DNA from: Pseudomonas gregormendelii
GTDB lineage: Bacteria > Pseudomonadota > Gammaproteobacteria > Pseudomonadales > Pseudomonadaceae
Direction: 5' to 3'
DNA: 64,000 nucleotides
NCBI RefSeq assembly: GCF_017114825.1
Contig: NZ_JADEVO010000009.1
Span: 87,407-151,406, forward strand
Shown here: positions 13,572 through 25,551 of the stretch, in pieces
Layout: each line of letters opens with the position of its first letter
Position numbering within the stretch: position 1 is the first letter of the stretch
Made by a program: the position numbers and the translations under genes
The notes under the pieces: generated by a model
The model's input: only the letters and a program-made list of their open reading frames with translations
What the model was told of the DNA's origin: nothing
Databases searched by the model: none

Positions 13572-14252
13572 TCAGCAAACCCAGCTGGCGCGGGTGGGTT
13601 GATCCAGGTGCAGGGCCAGGTAGCGGGCGAATTCGCTACGGGGAATCGCCCGGGCGCCGAGGCTGTGCAAATGGTCGGTCGGCATCTGGCAGTCGATCAG
13701 TATGAACCCTGAGTCTTTCAGATGTCGCACCAGTGTGGCAAAGCCATATTTGGAGGCATTGTCGGCGCGGCTGAACATCGACTCGCCGAAAAACAGCTGC
13801 CCCATCGCCAAGCCATAGAGGCCGCCCACCAGCTCACCCTGGTCCCACACCTCCACCGAGTGGGCGAAGCCACGCGTGTGCAGTTCAAGGTAGGCCTCCT
13901 GCATCGCGGCGGTGATCCAGGTGCCGTCGGCATAATCACGCGGGGCCGCGCAAGCCTGGATGACTGCAGCGAAATCCTGGTCGAAGGTCACTTCATAGCG
14001 CTGTTGCCGGAGCAATTTGCCCAGGCTGCGCGAGACATGCAATTCGTCGGGAAACAACACCGTGCGAGGGTCGGGTGACCACCAGAGAATCGGCTGGCCT
14101 TCGGAGAACCACGGGAAACACCCATGGCGATAGGCCTGGATCAGGCGGTCGGCCGACAAGTCGCCACCCGCAGCCAGAAGGCCGTTGGGATCGCGCATCG
14201 CTCGTTCCAGCGGCGGGAAGGTCAGTGAGTTGCGTTGTAACCAGGTCAGCAT
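13572..14252 (-). CDS. aat: Leucyl/phenylalanyl-tRNA-protein transferase
   Basis: 226-residue enzyme that adds Leu or Phe from charged tRNA to N-terminal Lys or Arg, marking proteins for ClpS-ClpAP. Signatures include [39 protein letters not shown] and [10 protein letters not shown]. The frame runs 48 codons further upstream without family similarity, so the ATG at 14252 ([14 protein letters not shown]) was chosen. First gene of aat-bpt-infA. The gene I would expect next upstream in Pseudomonas, trxB, is not there. Confidence 0.96.
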   Translation of the reverse strand: MLTWLQRNSLTFPPLERAMRDPNGLLAAGGDLSADRLIQAYRHGCFPWFSEGQPILWWSPDPRTVLFPDELHVSRSLGKLLRQQRYEVTFDQDFAAVIQACAAPRDYADGTWITAAMQEAYLELHTRGFAHSVEVWDQGELVGGLYGLAMGQLFFGESMFSRADNASKYGFATLVRHLKDSGFILIDCQMPTDHLHSLGARAIPRSEFARYLALHLDQPTRASWVC

Positions 14253-14721
14253 GGCATCCAGGCTTGCAGAAGGGGAGGGCGGTATCGAGCCGGTTGGCCC
14301 GTGATCAAGTTTGCCGTCAAACGGTGAAAATGTCGTCGATGTATTTTTTTGCGGTTGTGCCGTCTTGTAACCATTCCTGCAACAAAGGCCCGGCACTGCA
14401 ACTTGGCGTTGTGAATGTGGTCGTAGATGAATCCCTCATAAGCCTTTGTCACGAAAGACAATGCATGCTCAAATTGGACTGCAGGTCGCACGCCCTTGGC
14501 TATGCTTGAAACTGAAGTTGCCAGCATGGCATCGGCCGTACAAACCCGTACAATGCGGGGCTGTTACAGATTATTGAGCTTGCGCCGTGTTTATAAAATG
14601 CGCGATGCAGTGGTAAAAAGTAGTTCCGGTTGCGCCTGTCAATTTTTTTGCCTGCCCGGATTGGGCAGTTTTATAGTCATTCAACAGATGGACGCGCCAC
14701 AGGCGCAGGAAAAGTAGCGTT
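14253..14721. other. Gap between aat and ftsK, with a possible decayed reading frame
   Basis: 469 bp between divergent aat and ftsK. G+C is visibly lower than in the neighbours (runs such as GTATTTTTTTGC). On the minus strand, frame 14527 downwards encodes a coherent stretch ([20 protein letters not shown]) that then turns strongly basic. A neighbouring frame just after it reads [19 protein letters not shown] and stops at 14317-14319. This looks like one old gene split by a frameshift, though I cannot name it. The part next to ftsK presumably holds its promoter. No thioredoxin reductase sequence is visible. Confidence 0.5.
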
Positions 14722-17130
14722 TTGAAGAAATCCACCGCAGCACCAAAAACAGTCGTCGTTCCGCTCTGGCGGCAACAATTGCACTACCGACTCAAGGAAG
14801 GTGCATTGATCGCCATCGGCGCCTTGTGCCTGTTCCTGATGATGGCCTTGCTCACCTATGGCAAGGACGATCCGGGCTGGAGCCACAACAGCAAGATCGA
14901 CGACGTACAGAATTTCGGCGGTCCTGCCGGCTCCTACAGTGCCGATATCCTGTTCATGGTGCTGGGTTACTTCGCCTACATCTTCCCGCTGCTGCTGGCG
15001 GTCAAGGCCTACCAGATCTTCCGCCAACGCCACCAGCCTTGGGAATGGAGCGGCTGGCTGTTCTCCTGGCGCCTGATCGGCCTGGTGTTCCTGGTGCTGT
15101 CGGGTGCGGCCCTGGCCCATATCCACTTCCACGCGGCCACCGGTCTGCCGGCGGGCGCGGGTGGCGCGCTGGGCGAGAGCCTTGGCGACCTGGCCCGCAA
15201 CGCGCTGAATATCCAGGGCAGCACCTTGCTGTTCATCGCCCTGTTCCTGTTCGGCCTGACGGTGTTCACCGACCTGTCGTGGTTCAAGGTAATGGACGTC
15301 ACCGGCAAGATTACCCTCGACCTGTTCGAACTGTTCCAGGGCGCTGCCAATCGCTGGTGGGCCGCTCGGGTGGAGCGCAAGCAACTGGTCGCGCAATTGC
15401 GTGAAGTCGATGACCGCGTGCACGACGTGGTGGCGCCAACCGTTACCGACAAGCGCGAGCAGGCCAAGGTCAAGGAACGCCTGATCGAGCGCGAGCAGGC
15501 CTTGAGCAAGCACATGTCGGACCGCGAGAAGCAGGTGCCGCCGGTTATCGCCCCTGCGCCACCGAAGCCTGCTGCACCCAGCAAGCGAGTGGAAAAAGAG
15601 AAACAGGCGCCGTTGTTCGTCGACAGCGCCGTGGAAGGCACCCTGCCGCCCATCTCGATCCTCGACCCGGCGGAAAAGAAACAGCTCAATTACTCGCCCG
15701 AATCCCTGGCTGCGGTTGGCCACCTGCTGGAAATCAAGCTCAAGGAATTCGGCGTTGAAGTGTCGGTGGATTCCATTCACCCGGGACCGGTCATTACCCG
15801 CTACGAAATCCAGCCGGCAGCCGGCGTCAAGGTCAGCCGCATCTCCAACCTGGCGAAGGACCTTGCCCGCTCCCTGGCGGTCACCAGCGTCCGGGTCGTG
15901 GAAGTGATTCCGGGCAAGACCACTGTAGGTATCGAGATTCCGAACGAGGACCGCCAGATCGTGCGCTTCTCCGAAGTGCTCTCGACCCCGGAATACGACA
16001 ACTTCAAGTCGCCGGTGACCCTGGCCCTGGGCCACGACATCGGTGGCAAGCCGGTCATCACCGACCTGGCGAAAATGCCGCACTTGCTGGTGGCCGGTAC
16101 CACCGGTTCGGGTAAGTCCGTGGGCGTGAACGCGATGATCCTGTCGATCCTGTTCAAGTCCGGCCCGGAAGACGCCAAGCTGATCATGATCGACCCGAAG
16201 ATGCTGGAATTGTCGATCTACGAAGGCATTCCGCACCTGCTGTGCCCGGTGGTGACCGATATGAAAGACGCCGCCAACGCCCTGCGCTGGAGCGTGGCGG
16301 AGATGGAGCGTCGTTACAAGCTGATGGCGAAGATGGGCGTGCGTAACCTGTCGGGCTTCAACGCCAAGGTCAAGGAAGCCCAGGACGCGGGCGAGCCGTT
16401 GACCGATCCGCTGTACAAGCGCGAAAACATTCACGATGAAGCGCCGCTGTTGACCAAGCTGCCGACCATCGTCGTGGTGGTCGACGAATTTGCCGACATG
16501 ATGATGATCGTCGGCAAGAAGGTTGAAGAACTGATCGCCCGTATCGCCCAGAAAGCCCGTGCTGCCGGCATCCACCTGATCCTCGCGACCCAGCGGCCTT
16601 CGGTTGATGTCATCACCGGTCTGATCAAGGCCAACATTCCGACGCGGATGGCGTTCCAGGTGTCGAGCAAGATCGACTCGCGGACCATCATCGACCAGGG
16701 TGGCGCCGAGCAACTGCTGGGCCACGGTGACATGTTGTACATGCCGCCCGGCACCAGCCTGCCGATCCGGGTCCACGGTGCGTTCGTATCCGATGACGAA
16801 GTTCACCGGGTGGTCGAAGCCTGGAAACTGCGGGGTGCACCGGAATACAACGATGAGATCCTCGCCGGTGTCGAAGAGGCAGGTAGCGGTTTTGAAAACG
16901 GCGGTGGTGGCGGTGATGACGATGCCGAAACCGATGCGCTGTACGACGAAGCAGTGCAATTCGTGCTGGAAAGCCGTCGCGCGTCCATTTCTGCGGTCCA
17001 GCGCAAGCTGAAGATCGGCTACAACCGCGCCGCGCGCATGATCGAAGCCATGGAAATGGCCGGGGTCGTGACGTCCATGAACACCAACGGTTCCCGCGAA
17101 GTCCTGGCACCTGGCCCGGTTCGCGACTGA
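14722..17130 (+). CDS. ftsK: DNA translocase FtsK
   Basis: 802-residue septum-anchored DNA pump that clears chromosome ends into daughter cells and activates XerCD at dif. The N-terminal part (to about 200) has four transmembrane helices. A short charged/proline linker (about 230-300) follows, much shorter than in E. coli. The RecA-like motor has Walker [11 protein letters not shown] near 458 and DEFADMM as Walker B. A C-terminal gamma winged helix (about 735-802) reads KOPS. The start is TTG with AGGAAAA upstream; it gives MKKSTAAPK, the family N-terminus. Confidence 0.97.
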   Translation: MKKSTAAPKTVVVPLWRQQLHYRLKEGALIAIGALCLFLMMALLTYGKDDPGWSHNSKIDDVQNFGGPAGSYSADILFMVLGYFAYIFPLLLAVKAYQIFRQRHQPWEWSGWLFSWRLIGLVFLVLSGAALAHIHFHAATGLPAGAGGALGESLGDLARNALNIQGSTLLFIALFLFGLTVFTDLSWFKVMDVTGKITLDLFELFQGAANRWWAARVERKQLVAQLREVDDRVHDVVAPTVTDKREQAKVKERLIEREQALSKHMSDREKQVPPVIAPAPPKPAAPSKRVEKEKQAPLFVDSAVEGTLPPISILDPAEKKQLNYSPESLAAVGHLLEIKLKEFGVEVSVDSIHPGPVITRYEIQPAAGVKVSRISNLAKDLARSLAVTSVRVVEVIPGKTTVGIEIPNEDRQIVRFSEVLSTPEYDNFKSPVTLALGHDIGGKPVITDLAKMPHLLVAGTTGSGKSVGVNAMILSILFKSGPEDAKLIMIDPKMLELSIYEGIPHLLCPVVTDMKDAANALRWSVAEMERRYKLMAKMGVRNLSGFNAKVKEAQDAGEPLTDPLYKRENIHDEAPLLTKLPTIVVVVDEFADMMMIVGKKVEELIARIAQKARAAGIHLILATQRPSVDVITGLIKANIPTRMAFQVSSKIDSRTIIDQGGAEQLLGHGDMLYMPPGTSLPIRVHGAFVSDDEVHRVVEAWKLRGAPEYNDEILAGVEEAGSGFENGGGGGDDDAETDALYDEAVQFVLESRRASISAVQRKLKIGYNRAARMIEAMEMAGVVTSMNTNGSREVLAPGPVRD

Positions 17131-17195
17131 TCTGATTTTGCAAGGGCGGCGCCCCGCGCTCCGCCCGCACTCCCACGAATATCAAGAGGACTCCC

Positions 17196-17819
17196 ATGCG
17201 TCTTATCCGCATGCTGTTGCTGCCGGTACTGGCTTTGACCACGCTTTCGGCCCACGCCGATGACAAGGACGTGGCGCGCCTGACCCAACTCCTGGAAAAA
17301 TCCCAGACCCTGAGCGCACGCTTCTCCCAGCTGACCCTGGATGGCGGTGGCACCCAATTGCAGGAAACCGCAGGGCAGATGTCGCTGCAACGCCCGGGCT
17401 TGTTCTACTGGCACACGGATGCGCCGCAGGAACAGTTGATGGTGTCCGATGGCAAGAAGGTCTCGCTGTGGGACCCGGACCTGGAGCAGGTCACCATCAA
17501 GAACCTCGACCAGCGCCTGACCCAGACCCCGGCGCTGCTGCTGTCCGGTGACGTGTCCAAGATCAGCCAGAGCTTCGACATCAGCGCCAAGGAAGCCGGT
17601 GGCGTGATCGACTTCACCCTGAAGCCAAAAACCAAGGACACCCTGTTCGACAGCCTGCGCCTGTCGTTCCGCAATGGCCTGGTCAATGACATGCAACTGA
17701 TCGACAGCGTCGGCCAGCGCACCAATATCCTATTCACCGGGGTGAAGGCCAACGAGCCGATCCCGGCGTCCAGGTTCAAGTTCGACATTCCGAAGGGCGC
17801 GGACGTCATTCAAGAGTAA
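17196..17819 (+). CDS. lolA: Outer-membrane lipoprotein carrier protein LolA
   Basis: 207-residue periplasmic chaperone that ferries lipoproteins from LolCDE to LolB. The signal peptide [21 protein letters not shown] is followed by [12 protein letters not shown] at the predicted cleavage site. The LolA fold covers the rest, including [21 protein letters not shown]. It follows ftsK by 65 bp with AAGAGGA before the ATG, the order conserved in gamma-proteobacteria. Confidence 0.96.
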   Translation: MRLIRMLLLPVLALTTLSAHADDKDVARLTQLLEKSQTLSARFSQLTLDGGGTQLQETAGQMSLQRPGLFYWHTDAPQEQLMVSDGKKVSLWDPDLEQVTIKNLDQRLTQTPALLLSGDVSKISQSFDISAKEAGGVIDFTLKPKTKDTLFDSLRLSFRNGLVNDMQLIDSVGQRTNILFTGVKANEPIPASRFKFDIPKGADVIQE

Positions 17820-17828
17820 GACGCAGAA

Positions 17829-17922
17829 CCTGTGGGAGCGGGCTTGCCCGCGATGGCGTCGGGTCAGAAAACCATGATCTTGAATGTAATGTCGTCATCG
17901 CGGGCAAGCCCGCTCCCACAGG
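17829..17922. repeat. BIME of the GGGAGCGGGCTTGCCCGCGATG type
   Basis: Two 27-bp arms (17829-17855 and 17896-17922) are perfect inverted copies around a 40-base centre. This is a second REP family, unlike the GCAGCTCCTAC unit. It lies between lolA and rarA, 9 bp past the lolA stop. Confidence 0.93.
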
Positions 17923-17985
17923 GATCGCAGCGTTCAAATAATAGAGTGATCGGCATCAGGACCCAGTGAGGTTTCATAAGCAGTG

Positions 17986-19308
17986 ATGGACCTGTTCAGC
18001 AGCGCCCCGATAGCTCAACCCCTGGCCGCCCGCCTGCGTGCGGCCAATCTGGATGAGTACGTCGGCCAGGAACACCTGCTGGCTCGCGGCAAGCCCCTGC
18101 GCGAAGCCCTCGAGCAGGGTGCGCTGCATTCGATGATCTTCTGGGGCCCGCCGGGTGTGGGCAAGACCACCCTGGCGCGACTCCTGGCTGAAGTCTCGGA
18201 CGCGCATTTCGAAACGGTGTCGGCGGTACTGGCCGGGGTGAAGGAAATCCGCCAGGCGGTGGAAATCGCCAAGCAGCAGGCCGGGCAGTACGGTAAACGC
18301 ACCATTTTGTTCGTCGATGAAGTGCACCGCTTCAACAAGTCCCAGCAGGATGCGTTCCTGCCCTACGTTGAAGACGGCACCCTGATTTTCATCGGCGCGA
18401 CCACCGAAAACCCCTCGTTCGAACTCAACAACGCCTTGCTGTCCCGTGCCCGCGTCTACGTGCTCAAAAGCCTCGACGAAGCGGCCCTGCGCAAGCTGGT
18501 GCAGCGCGCCCTGACCGAAGAGCGCGGCCTGGGCAAACGGCAGCTGACCCTCAGCGATGAAGGCTTCCAGATGCTGCTGACCGCCGCCGATGGCGATGGC
18601 CGGCGCCTGCTCAATCTGCTGGAAAACGCCTCGGACCTCGCTGAAGACCACAGCGAAATCGGCGTCGACCTGCTGCAGAGCCTGCTCGGCGATACCCGTC
18701 GGCGCTTCGACAAGGGTGGCGAAGCGTTTTACGACCAGATCTCCGCGCTGCATAAGTCGGTGCGCGGCTCCAATCCCGATGGTGCGCTGTACTGGTTCGC
18801 GCGAATGATCGACGGCGGTTGCGACCCCCTTTACCTGGCCCGGCGCGTGGTGCGCATGGCCAGCGAAGATATTGGCAACGCCGACCCCCGCGCCCTGAGC
18901 CTGTGCCTGGCGGCGTGGGAAGTGCAGGAGCGCCTTGGGAGCCCGGAAGGCGAGCTGGCCGTGGCGCAGGCCATCACCTACCTGGCCTGCGCGCCGAAGA
19001 GCAATGCGGTGTACATGGGCTTCAAGGCCGCCATGCGCAGTGCTACCGAACATGGCTCCCTCGAAGTGCCGCTGCACTTGCGCAACGCACCCACCAAGCT
19101 GATGAAACAACTGGGCTATGGCGACGAGTACCGTTATGCCCACGATGAGCCGGACGCTTACGCGGCCGGCGAAGATTATTTTCCTGAAAACCTCGAGCCG
19201 CAACCGTTCTATCAACCCGTGCCTCGGGGCCTGGAGTTGAAGATCGGCGAGAAGCTCAACCACCTTGCCCAACTTGATCGTCTGAGCCCCAGGCAGCGGA
19301 GAAAATAG
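17986..19308 (+). CDS. rarA: Replication-associated recombination AAA+ ATPase RarA (MgsA)
   Basis: 440-residue AAA+ protein of the RarA/MgsA/WRNIP1 family acting at stalled replication forks with SSB. N-terminus [20 protein letters not shown]. Walker [10 protein letters not shown] is at about residues 52-60, and Walker B FVDEVHRF follows. The C-terminal tetramerisation region [20 protein letters not shown] is present. A GTG three bases upstream is possible, but ATG at 17986 fits. The stop overlaps the GTG start of crcB. Confidence 0.95.
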   Translation: MDLFSSAPIAQPLAARLRAANLDEYVGQEHLLARGKPLREALEQGALHSMIFWGPPGVGKTTLARLLAEVSDAHFETVSAVLAGVKEIRQAVEIAKQQAGQYGKRTILFVDEVHRFNKSQQDAFLPYVEDGTLIFIGATTENPSFELNNALLSRARVYVLKSLDEAALRKLVQRALTEERGLGKRQLTLSDEGFQMLLTAADGDGRRLLNLLENASDLAEDHSEIGVDLLQSLLGDTRRRFDKGGEAFYDQISALHKSVRGSNPDGALYWFARMIDGGCDPLYLARRVVRMASEDIGNADPRALSLCLAAWEVQERLGSPEGELAVAQAITYLACAPKSNAVYMGFKAAMRSATEHGSLEVPLHLRNAPTKLMKQLGYGDEYRYAHDEPDAYAAGEDYFPENLEPQPFYQPVPRGLELKIGEKLNHLAQLDRLSPRQRRK

Positions 19309-19682
19309 TGATTCCACTGGTTATCGCCGTTTCGATCGGCGGCGTCGCCGGCACGCTGTTACGCTTCGCCACCGGCAATTGGGTCAACGCAAATTGGCCG
19401 CGGCACTTCTATACCGCTACGCTGGCCGTTAATATCGTGGGCTGTCTGCTGATCGGCGTGTTGTACGGCCTGTTTCTGATACGCCCGGAAGTGCCGATAG
19501 AGGTGCGTGCCGGGTTGATGGTTGGCTTCCTTGGGGGGCTGACGACTTTTTCATCTTTTTCACTGGATACGGTGCGCCTGCTGGAAAGCGGGCAAGTCCT
19601 GCTAGCCTTGGGCTATGCAGCCATCAGCGTATTCGGCGGGCTGCTCGCCACCTGGGCCGGCCTGTCCCTGACCAAACTTTGA
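19308..19682 (+). CDS. crcB: Fluoride ion channel Fluc/CrcB
   Basis: 124-residue inner-membrane protein with four transmembrane helices that dimerises in dual orientation to export fluoride. Signature parts [13 protein letters not shown] and [13 protein letters not shown] (the central Phe and Ser/Thr track) are intact. The start is GTG inside the rarA stop region, so translation is coupled. No fluoride riboswitch is visible, as expected for a gene within an operon. Confidence 0.95.
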   Translation: MIPLVIAVSIGGVAGTLLRFATGNWVNANWPRHFYTATLAVNIVGCLLIGVLYGLFLIRPEVPIEVRAGLMVGFLGGLTTFSSFSLDTVRLLESGQVLLALGYAAISVFGGLLATWAGLSLTKL

Positions 19683-19685
19683 TAA

Positions 19686-20978
<1,293 letters not shown>

Positions 20979-22373
20979 ATGGACTATCTGCCGCTGTTTC
21001 ACAACCTTCGCGGCAGTCGTGTGTTGGTCGTCGGTGGGGGGGAGATTGCCTTGCGCAAATCCCGCCTGCTGGCCGAAGCCGGTGCCCTGCTGCGAGTGGT
21101 TGCACCTGAAATCGAATCGCAATTGCGTGAGCTCGTGGCTGGCAGCGGTGGCGAGTGCGTGCTGCGCGGTTACGTCGAGTCGGATTTGCACGGTTGCGGG
21201 CTGATCATTGCCGCCACCGACGACGAACCGTTGAACGCACAAGTCTCCGCCGATGCCCATCGGCGCTGTGTGCCGGTCAACGTGGTGGATGCACCGGCGC
21301 TGTGCAGCGTGATCTTCCCGGCGATCGTCGACCGTTCGCCGTTGATCATCGCGGTCTCCAGCGGCGGTGATGCACCGGTGCTGGCGCGCTTGATCCGCGC
21401 CAAACTGGAAACCTGGATTCCCTCCACTTACGGTCAGTTGGCCGGTCTGGCGGCGCGTTTTCGCAGCCAGGTCAAAGGGCTGTTCCCGGACGTGCAGCAG
21501 CGCCGGGCGTTCTGGGAAGACGTGTTCCAGGGCCCCATCGCCGATCGGCAACTGGCCGGGCAGGGCAGCGAGGCCGAGCGCCTGCTGCAGGCGAAAATCG
21601 ACGGTGAAGCCACGGTGGCGACCGGCGAGGTGTACCTGGTGGGCGCAGGCCCGGGTGATCCGGACCTGCTGACGTTTCGTGCGCTGCGCCTGATGCAGCA
21701 AGCCGACGTGGTGCTGTATGACCGCCTGGTGGCGCCGGCGATTCTCGACTTGTGCCGTCGCGATGCCGAGCGGATCTATGTTGGCAAGCGTCGGGCCGAT
21801 CATGCGGTGCCCCAGGATCAGATCAACCAGCAGTTGGTGGATCTGGCCAAACAGGGCAAGCGCGTGGTGCGGTTGAAGGGCGGTGATCCGTTCATCTTCG
21901 GCCGTGGCGGTGAAGAGATCGAGGAACTGGCAGCCCATGGCATCCCGTTCCAGGTGGTGCCCGGCATCACTGCCGCCAGTGGCTGCGCCGCTTATGCGGG
22001 CATCCCGCTGACGCACCGCGATTACGCGCAGTCCGTACGCTTTGTCACCGGTCACCTCAAGGATGGCTCCACCGACCTGCCGTGGGCCGACCTCGTCGCG
22101 CCGGCGCAGACGCTGGTGTTTTATATGGGGCTGGTGGGCTTGCCGATCATCTGCGAAGAACTGATCAGGCATGGCCGCGCGTCAGATACCCCGGCGGCGT
22201 TGATCCAGCAGGGCACCACGGTCAATCAACGGGTGTTCACCGGGACCCTGGCCGATCTTCCACGGCTGGTGGCGGAGCATGAAGTGCATGCCCCGACCCT
22301 GGTGATTGTTGGGGAAGTGGTGCAACTGCGCGAGAAACTGGCGTGGTTTGAAGGGGCTCAGGCGCAGGTCTGA
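20979..22373 (+). CDS. cysG: Siroheme synthase CysG (trifunctional)
   Basis: 464-residue fusion that makes siroheme for sulfite and nitrite reductases. The N-terminal half (about 1-215) is the precorrin-2 dehydrogenase/sirohydrochlorin ferrochelatase, with the NAD-binding [13 protein letters not shown]. The C-terminal half (about 216-464) is uroporphyrinogen-III C-methyltransferase, with [18 protein letters not shown] and [17 protein letters not shown]. The ATG starts directly after the serS stop. Confidence 0.97.
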   Translation: MDYLPLFHNLRGSRVLVVGGGEIALRKSRLLAEAGALLRVVAPEIESQLRELVAGSGGECVLRGYVESDLHGCGLIIAATDDEPLNAQVSADAHRRCVPVNVVDAPALCSVIFPAIVDRSPLIIAVSSGGDAPVLARLIRAKLETWIPSTYGQLAGLAARFRSQVKGLFPDVQQRRAFWEDVFQGPIADRQLAGQGSEAERLLQAKIDGEATVATGEVYLVGAGPGDPDLLTFRALRLMQQADVVLYDRLVAPAILDLCRRDAERIYVGKRRADHAVPQDQINQQLVDLAKQGKRVVRLKGGDPFIFGRGGEEIEELAAHGIPFQVVPGITAASGCAAYAGIPLTHRDYAQSVRFVTGHLKDGSTDLPWADLVAPAQTLVFYMGLVGLPIICEELIRHGRASDTPAALIQQGTTVNQRVFTGTLADLPRLVAEHEVHAPTLVIVGEVVQLREKLAWFEGAQAQV

Positions 22374-22398
22374 ACCTGCAATTGCGGAGTCTGGGGGA

Positions 22399-22474
22399 AA
22401 AAGATCGCAGCCTTCGGCAGCTCCTACAGGATGATGCGATCCCCTGTAGGAGCTGCCGAAGGCTGCGATCTTTT
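22399..22474. repeat. BIME: perfect 32-bp inverted REP pair
   Basis: Arms 22399-22430 and 22443-22474 are exact inverted copies with a 12-base loop. Same unit as at 4899. It lies between convergent cysG and the glutathionyl-hydroquinone reductase, where it may also serve as a terminator. Confidence 0.94.
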
Positions 22475-22478
22475 GATC

Positions 22479-23480
22479 TTAATGCTGCTGCCAAACCCCT
22501 TTCCCACTCAACCGCGCCCGATCATGCCCGCCAGTAAAATCCTGCTGCGGCCCCTTGGGCACAACCCCAGTCGGGTTGATGGTCTTGTGACTGCCGTAGT
22601 AGTGATGCTTGATGTGGGTGAAATCCACCGTCTCGGCAATCCCCGGCCACTGATACATCTCCCGCAACCAGTTCGACAGGTTCGGGTAATCGGCGATCCG
22701 TCGCAGGTTGCACTTGAAATGCCCGTGGTACACCGCATCGAACCGAATCAACGTAGTAAACAGCCGAACATCAGCCTCGGTCAGGTACTCACCCACCAGG
22801 TAGCGATTGGCGCCCAATAGCGCTTCCAGCCGGTCCAGCTCCGCAAACACTTCGTCGAATGCCTGTTCGTAGGCCTGCTGCGACGTGGCAAAGCCCGCGC
22901 GATACACCCCATTGTTCACTGCCGGATAAATTCGCTCGTTCAGCCCATCGATCTCACTGCGCAGCGCCGCTGGGTAGAAGTCCAGGTCGTTGCCGGTCAG
23001 GTCATTGAACGCACTGTTGAACATGCGAATAATTTCCGCCGATTCGTTGCTGACGATACGTTGCTGCTGCTTGTCCCAGAGCACCGGCACCGTGACGCGA
23101 CCGGTGTAGTTGGCGGTATCGGCGGTGTAGCGCTGGTGCATGAAATCAAAGTGATCCAGCTTGTCACCGGTGGAGCCGAGATTCTCGTCGAAGGTCCAGC
23201 CGTTTTCCAACATCAGCCAACTGACCACCGACACGTCGATGAGCCCTTCGAGGCCTTTGAGTTTGCGCAGGATCAGCGTGCGATGGGCCCAGGGACAGGC
23301 AAGGGAAACGTACAGATGATAGCGCCCGGCCTCGGCGGCAAAGCCACCGACACCGCTGGGGCCGGGCTGGCCGTCGGCGGTCACCCAGTTGCGGCGCTGG
23401 GCCTGCTCGCGCTGGAATGCGCCGTCTTTGCTGCTTTCGTACCACTGGTCATGCCAGCGACCTTCAACTAACAAACCCAT
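22479..23480 (-). CDS. yqjG: Glutathionyl-hydroquinone reductase, YqjG/Xi-class GST
   Basis: 333-residue cytosolic enzyme that removes glutathione from glutathionyl-hydroquinones. The catalytic cysteine is C62 in SLACPWAHRT, as in PcpF/YqjG. The N-terminal thioredoxin fold and the C-terminal helical domain (DVRLFTTLIRFDAVYHGHFKCN) are complete. A TTG two codons upstream is in frame; the ATG at 23480 matches the family. Monocistronic between a BIME and ybiB. Confidence 0.94.
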   Translation of the reverse strand: MGLLVEGRWHDQWYESSKDGAFQREQAQRRNWVTADGQPGPSGVGGFAAEAGRYHLYVSLACPWAHRTLILRKLKGLEGLIDVSVVSWLMLENGWTFDENLGSTGDKLDHFDFMHQRYTADTANYTGRVTVPVLWDKQQQRIVSNESAEIIRMFNSAFNDLTGNDLDFYPAALRSEIDGLNERIYPAVNNGVYRAGFATSQQAYEQAFDEVFAELDRLEALLGANRYLVGEYLTEADVRLFTTLIRFDAVYHGHFKCNLRRIADYPNLSNWLREMYQWPGIAETVDFTHIKHHYYGSHKTINPTGVVPKGPQQDFTGGHDRARLSGKGVWQQH

Positions 23481-23570
23481 GTTCAAGACTCCTCAACCAA
23501 TAAGCATTGGAGAGGAGTCTATTCCGATAGGTTCGAACAAAAAGCGCAAAGGTTGGGCGCTTATGATCGG

Positions 23571-24572
23571 TTAAATCGATCTGTCCCGGGCTTCCCAGTA
23601 CTGCCGGGCCGTTTCGAACGCCTGCTCCCGGGGTTGGCCGAGGCCGCGCAAGGCCAGGGCCATGGTCGAGATCAGGGCCATTTGCGGGTAGCTGTCGACC
23701 ACGTCGCCGCGCCACACCGCCTTCAAGTGTTCAGGGTCCAGTGCAGACGGTTTGACGTGTCGCTGGCTGGACATCTGTGGCCATTCCTCATCCCAGCTGA
23801 CACCGCCGTTAGTGCCATAGAGGTGGCTGTCGGCGTCCGGGTTGATCTCGATTTCGCCACCATCGCCCTTGACCACGATCGCGGTGTCGCCGAGCAGGCC
23901 GCTGGCATCGCGGTGCACCGCCTGGTAACCGGGATGGAAGATGCTTTGCAGGCCGCAGCGCGCGCCCAGCGGGTTGAGAATGCGGGTCAGGGAATGGATC
24001 GGCGAACGCAGGCCCAGTGTGTTGCGCAAGTCGATCATGCGCTGAAGTTGCGGCGCCCAGTCCACCAGCGGCATGAACGCCAGGCCGCCATCCTCCAGCG
24101 CGGCACCGACCTGCTGCCAGGTGCGGCACAGCGGGATCTGCAAGTGTTGCAGCAACTGCTCGCTGTACAGCCGGCCGGCCGTGTGCGCGCCGCCACCATG
24201 CATGAAAATTCGCACGCCGTTCTGCGCCAGGCACTTGGCCGCCAGCAGGTACCACGGCAGGTGGCGCTTTTTGCCGGCGTAGGTCGGCCAGTCCAGGTCA
24301 ACATTCAACGCTGGCGCCTGCAAACGCTCACGCAAAGCTTCGGTAAAGCCGGCCATTTCCTCGGCGCTTTCTTCCTTGTGGCGCAACAGCATCAGAAATG
24401 CGCCCAGCTGGGTGTCCTCGACCTGATCGTCGAGCACCATGCCCATGGCGACCCGTGCTTCGACCCGGGTCAGGTCGCGGGCACCACGCTTGCCCTTGCC
24501 GAGAATTCGCACGAACTGGGCGAACGGGTGTTCGGCGGGCGTTTCGAGGGTCAGCGCTGGGTAGTCGGTCAT
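23571..24572 (-). CDS. ybiB: YbiB-like protein, anthranilate phosphoribosyltransferase fold
   Basis: 333-residue protein of the TrpD2/YbiB branch of the glycosyltransferase 3 family. The fold resembles anthranilate phosphoribosyltransferase, but YbiB of E. coli binds nucleic acid and shows no such enzyme activity. The start MTDYPALTLETPAEHPFAQF is preceded by tusE, whose stop overlaps by 4 bp (ATGA). The frame stays open 66 codons higher, but that overlaps tusE and is rejected. Last gene of tusDCBE-ybiB. Confidence 0.88.
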   Translation of the reverse strand: MTDYPALTLETPAEHPFAQFVRILGKGKRGARDLTRVEARVAMGMVLDDQVEDTQLGAFLMLLRHKEESAEEMAGFTEALRERLQAPALNVDLDWPTYAGKKRHLPWYLLAAKCLAQNGVRIFMHGGGAHTAGRLYSEQLLQHLQIPLCRTWQQVGAALEDGGLAFMPLVDWAPQLQRMIDLRNTLGLRSPIHSLTRILNPLGARCGLQSIFHPGYQAVHRDASGLLGDTAIVVKGDGGEIEINPDADSHLYGTNGGVSWDEEWPQMSSQRHVKPSALDPEHLKAVWRGDVVDSYPQMALISTMALALRGLGQPREQAFETARQYWEARDRSI

Positions 24573-24904
24573 AAGCAATTCGTCGGTTTGGGCAGGCCCG
24601 CCAGTTTTGCGGCGAGTTTGGCAGGGGTGCCTTTGAACAGTCGGTTGAGGTGCAGGCTGTTGCCTTTTTCCGGGCCGAGCTTCAATGCGGTGTACTTGAT
24701 CAGCGGTCGCGTAGCCGGTGACAACTGGAACTCGGCATAGAAGCTGCGCAACAGTTCGAGGATCTCCCAATGTTCGGGGCCCAGATCGATGTCTTCGGCG
24801 GCGGCCAGGGCGCTGGCCACTTCGGCGGACCAGTCGCTGAGTTCAACCAGGAAACCATCCTTGTCCAGTTCGATGGCGCGGGCGCCGACTGTCAGCGCAT
24901 TCAT
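24569..24904 (-). CDS. tusE: Sulfur relay protein TusE (DsrC family)
   Basis: 111-residue DsrC-like protein that takes persulfide from TusBCD and passes it to MnmA for tRNA 2-thiolation. The conserved penultimate cysteine is C110 in PKPTNCL, the sulfur-carrying residue. EHWEILELLRSFY is the typical core. It overlaps both neighbours by 4 bp, showing a tightly coupled tus operon. Confidence 0.96.
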   Translation of the reverse strand: MNALTVGARAIELDKDGFLVELSDWSAEVASALAAAEDIDLGPEHWEILELLRSFYAEFQLSPATRPLIKYTALKLGPEKGNSLHLNRLFKGTPAKLAAKLAGLPKPTNCL

Positions 24905-25194
24905 AACCAGCTGTTGACCTTGTCGTAATGGACAGACAGTTCAACGAAGGCCGGGTAGTCGATGCTGGCGGCGCAGTCCGGAACGTTCACCGCCCGGGCT
25001 TGGGCGTCTTCGGCCAGCACGAACAGTTTCAGGGCGCGAGTGCTTAGTGCGTTGAAGGGGGCAGTGCCCGGTTGCAAGGCATGGACCGCATCGCCACAGA
25101 GCAGTAGCCCATCGTCAGTACCGATGATGCGCAGGCAACTGGTCAGGCGGTCATCGCCGAAGGGGGAATGAGACAATACGTGCAAGGTCGACAT
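24901..25194 (-). CDS. tusB: Sulfur relay protein TusB (DsrH)
   Basis: 97-residue DsrH/TusB subunit of the TusBCD heterohexamer, MSTLHVLSHSPFGDDRLTSC. The single-Cys context LLLCGDAVHAL and the C-terminal VELSVHYDKVNSWL are family features. It overlaps tusE by 4 bp and touches tusC at its start. Confidence 0.94.
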   Translation of the reverse strand: MSTLHVLSHSPFGDDRLTSCLRIIGTDDGLLLCGDAVHALQPGTAPFNALSTRALKLFVLAEDAQARAVNVPDCAASIDYPAFVELSVHYDKVNSWL

Positions 25195-25550
25195 CAGAGG
25201 GTAATCACCTGATCGTAACGGTCAATAAGTGCAGTGACTTCGTGGGCGGCCAGCCCCTGGGCCTCTTCCAGCGCAAAATTGCTCAGGCCCCGGGCGCAGG
25301 CACTGTCGGCACAGACGAACAACTCTTCGACACCGAACATCGGCAGCGCTTGCAGATTGGCACTGAGGTCTTTCTGCTGCAGGGCCCTGGCGTTCTGTCC
25401 GGTGGCGAGCTGGAACACTCCGTCATCGAGAAAAAGCAGGCCGATGGGCAGGTCGAAGGCGCCACCGGCGAGCACGATGTCCAGCGCCTCCCGTGCGCTC
25501 GGCCCGGACCAGGGCGACTGGCGGCTGATGATCAACAAGGATTTGGCCAT
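25194..25550 (-). CDS. tusC: Sulfur relay protein TusC (DsrF)
   Basis: 118-residue DsrF/TusC subunit, MAKSLLIISRQSPWSGPSAR. DsrE-like fold with VCADSACARGL near residue 80-90. It needs TusB and TusD for function. The start follows tusD by 1 bp and its stop overlaps the tusB start. Confidence 0.94.
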   Translation of the reverse strand: MAKSLLIISRQSPWSGPSAREALDIVLAGGAFDLPIGLLFLDDGVFQLATGQNARALQQKDLSANLQALPMFGVEELFVCADSACARGLSNFALEEAQGLAAHEVTALIDRYDQVITL

Positions 25551-25551
25551 T

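Noticed and set aside
14677..16959. 760-codon minus-strand frame opposite ftsK
   Set aside because: Antisense shadow of a certain gene.
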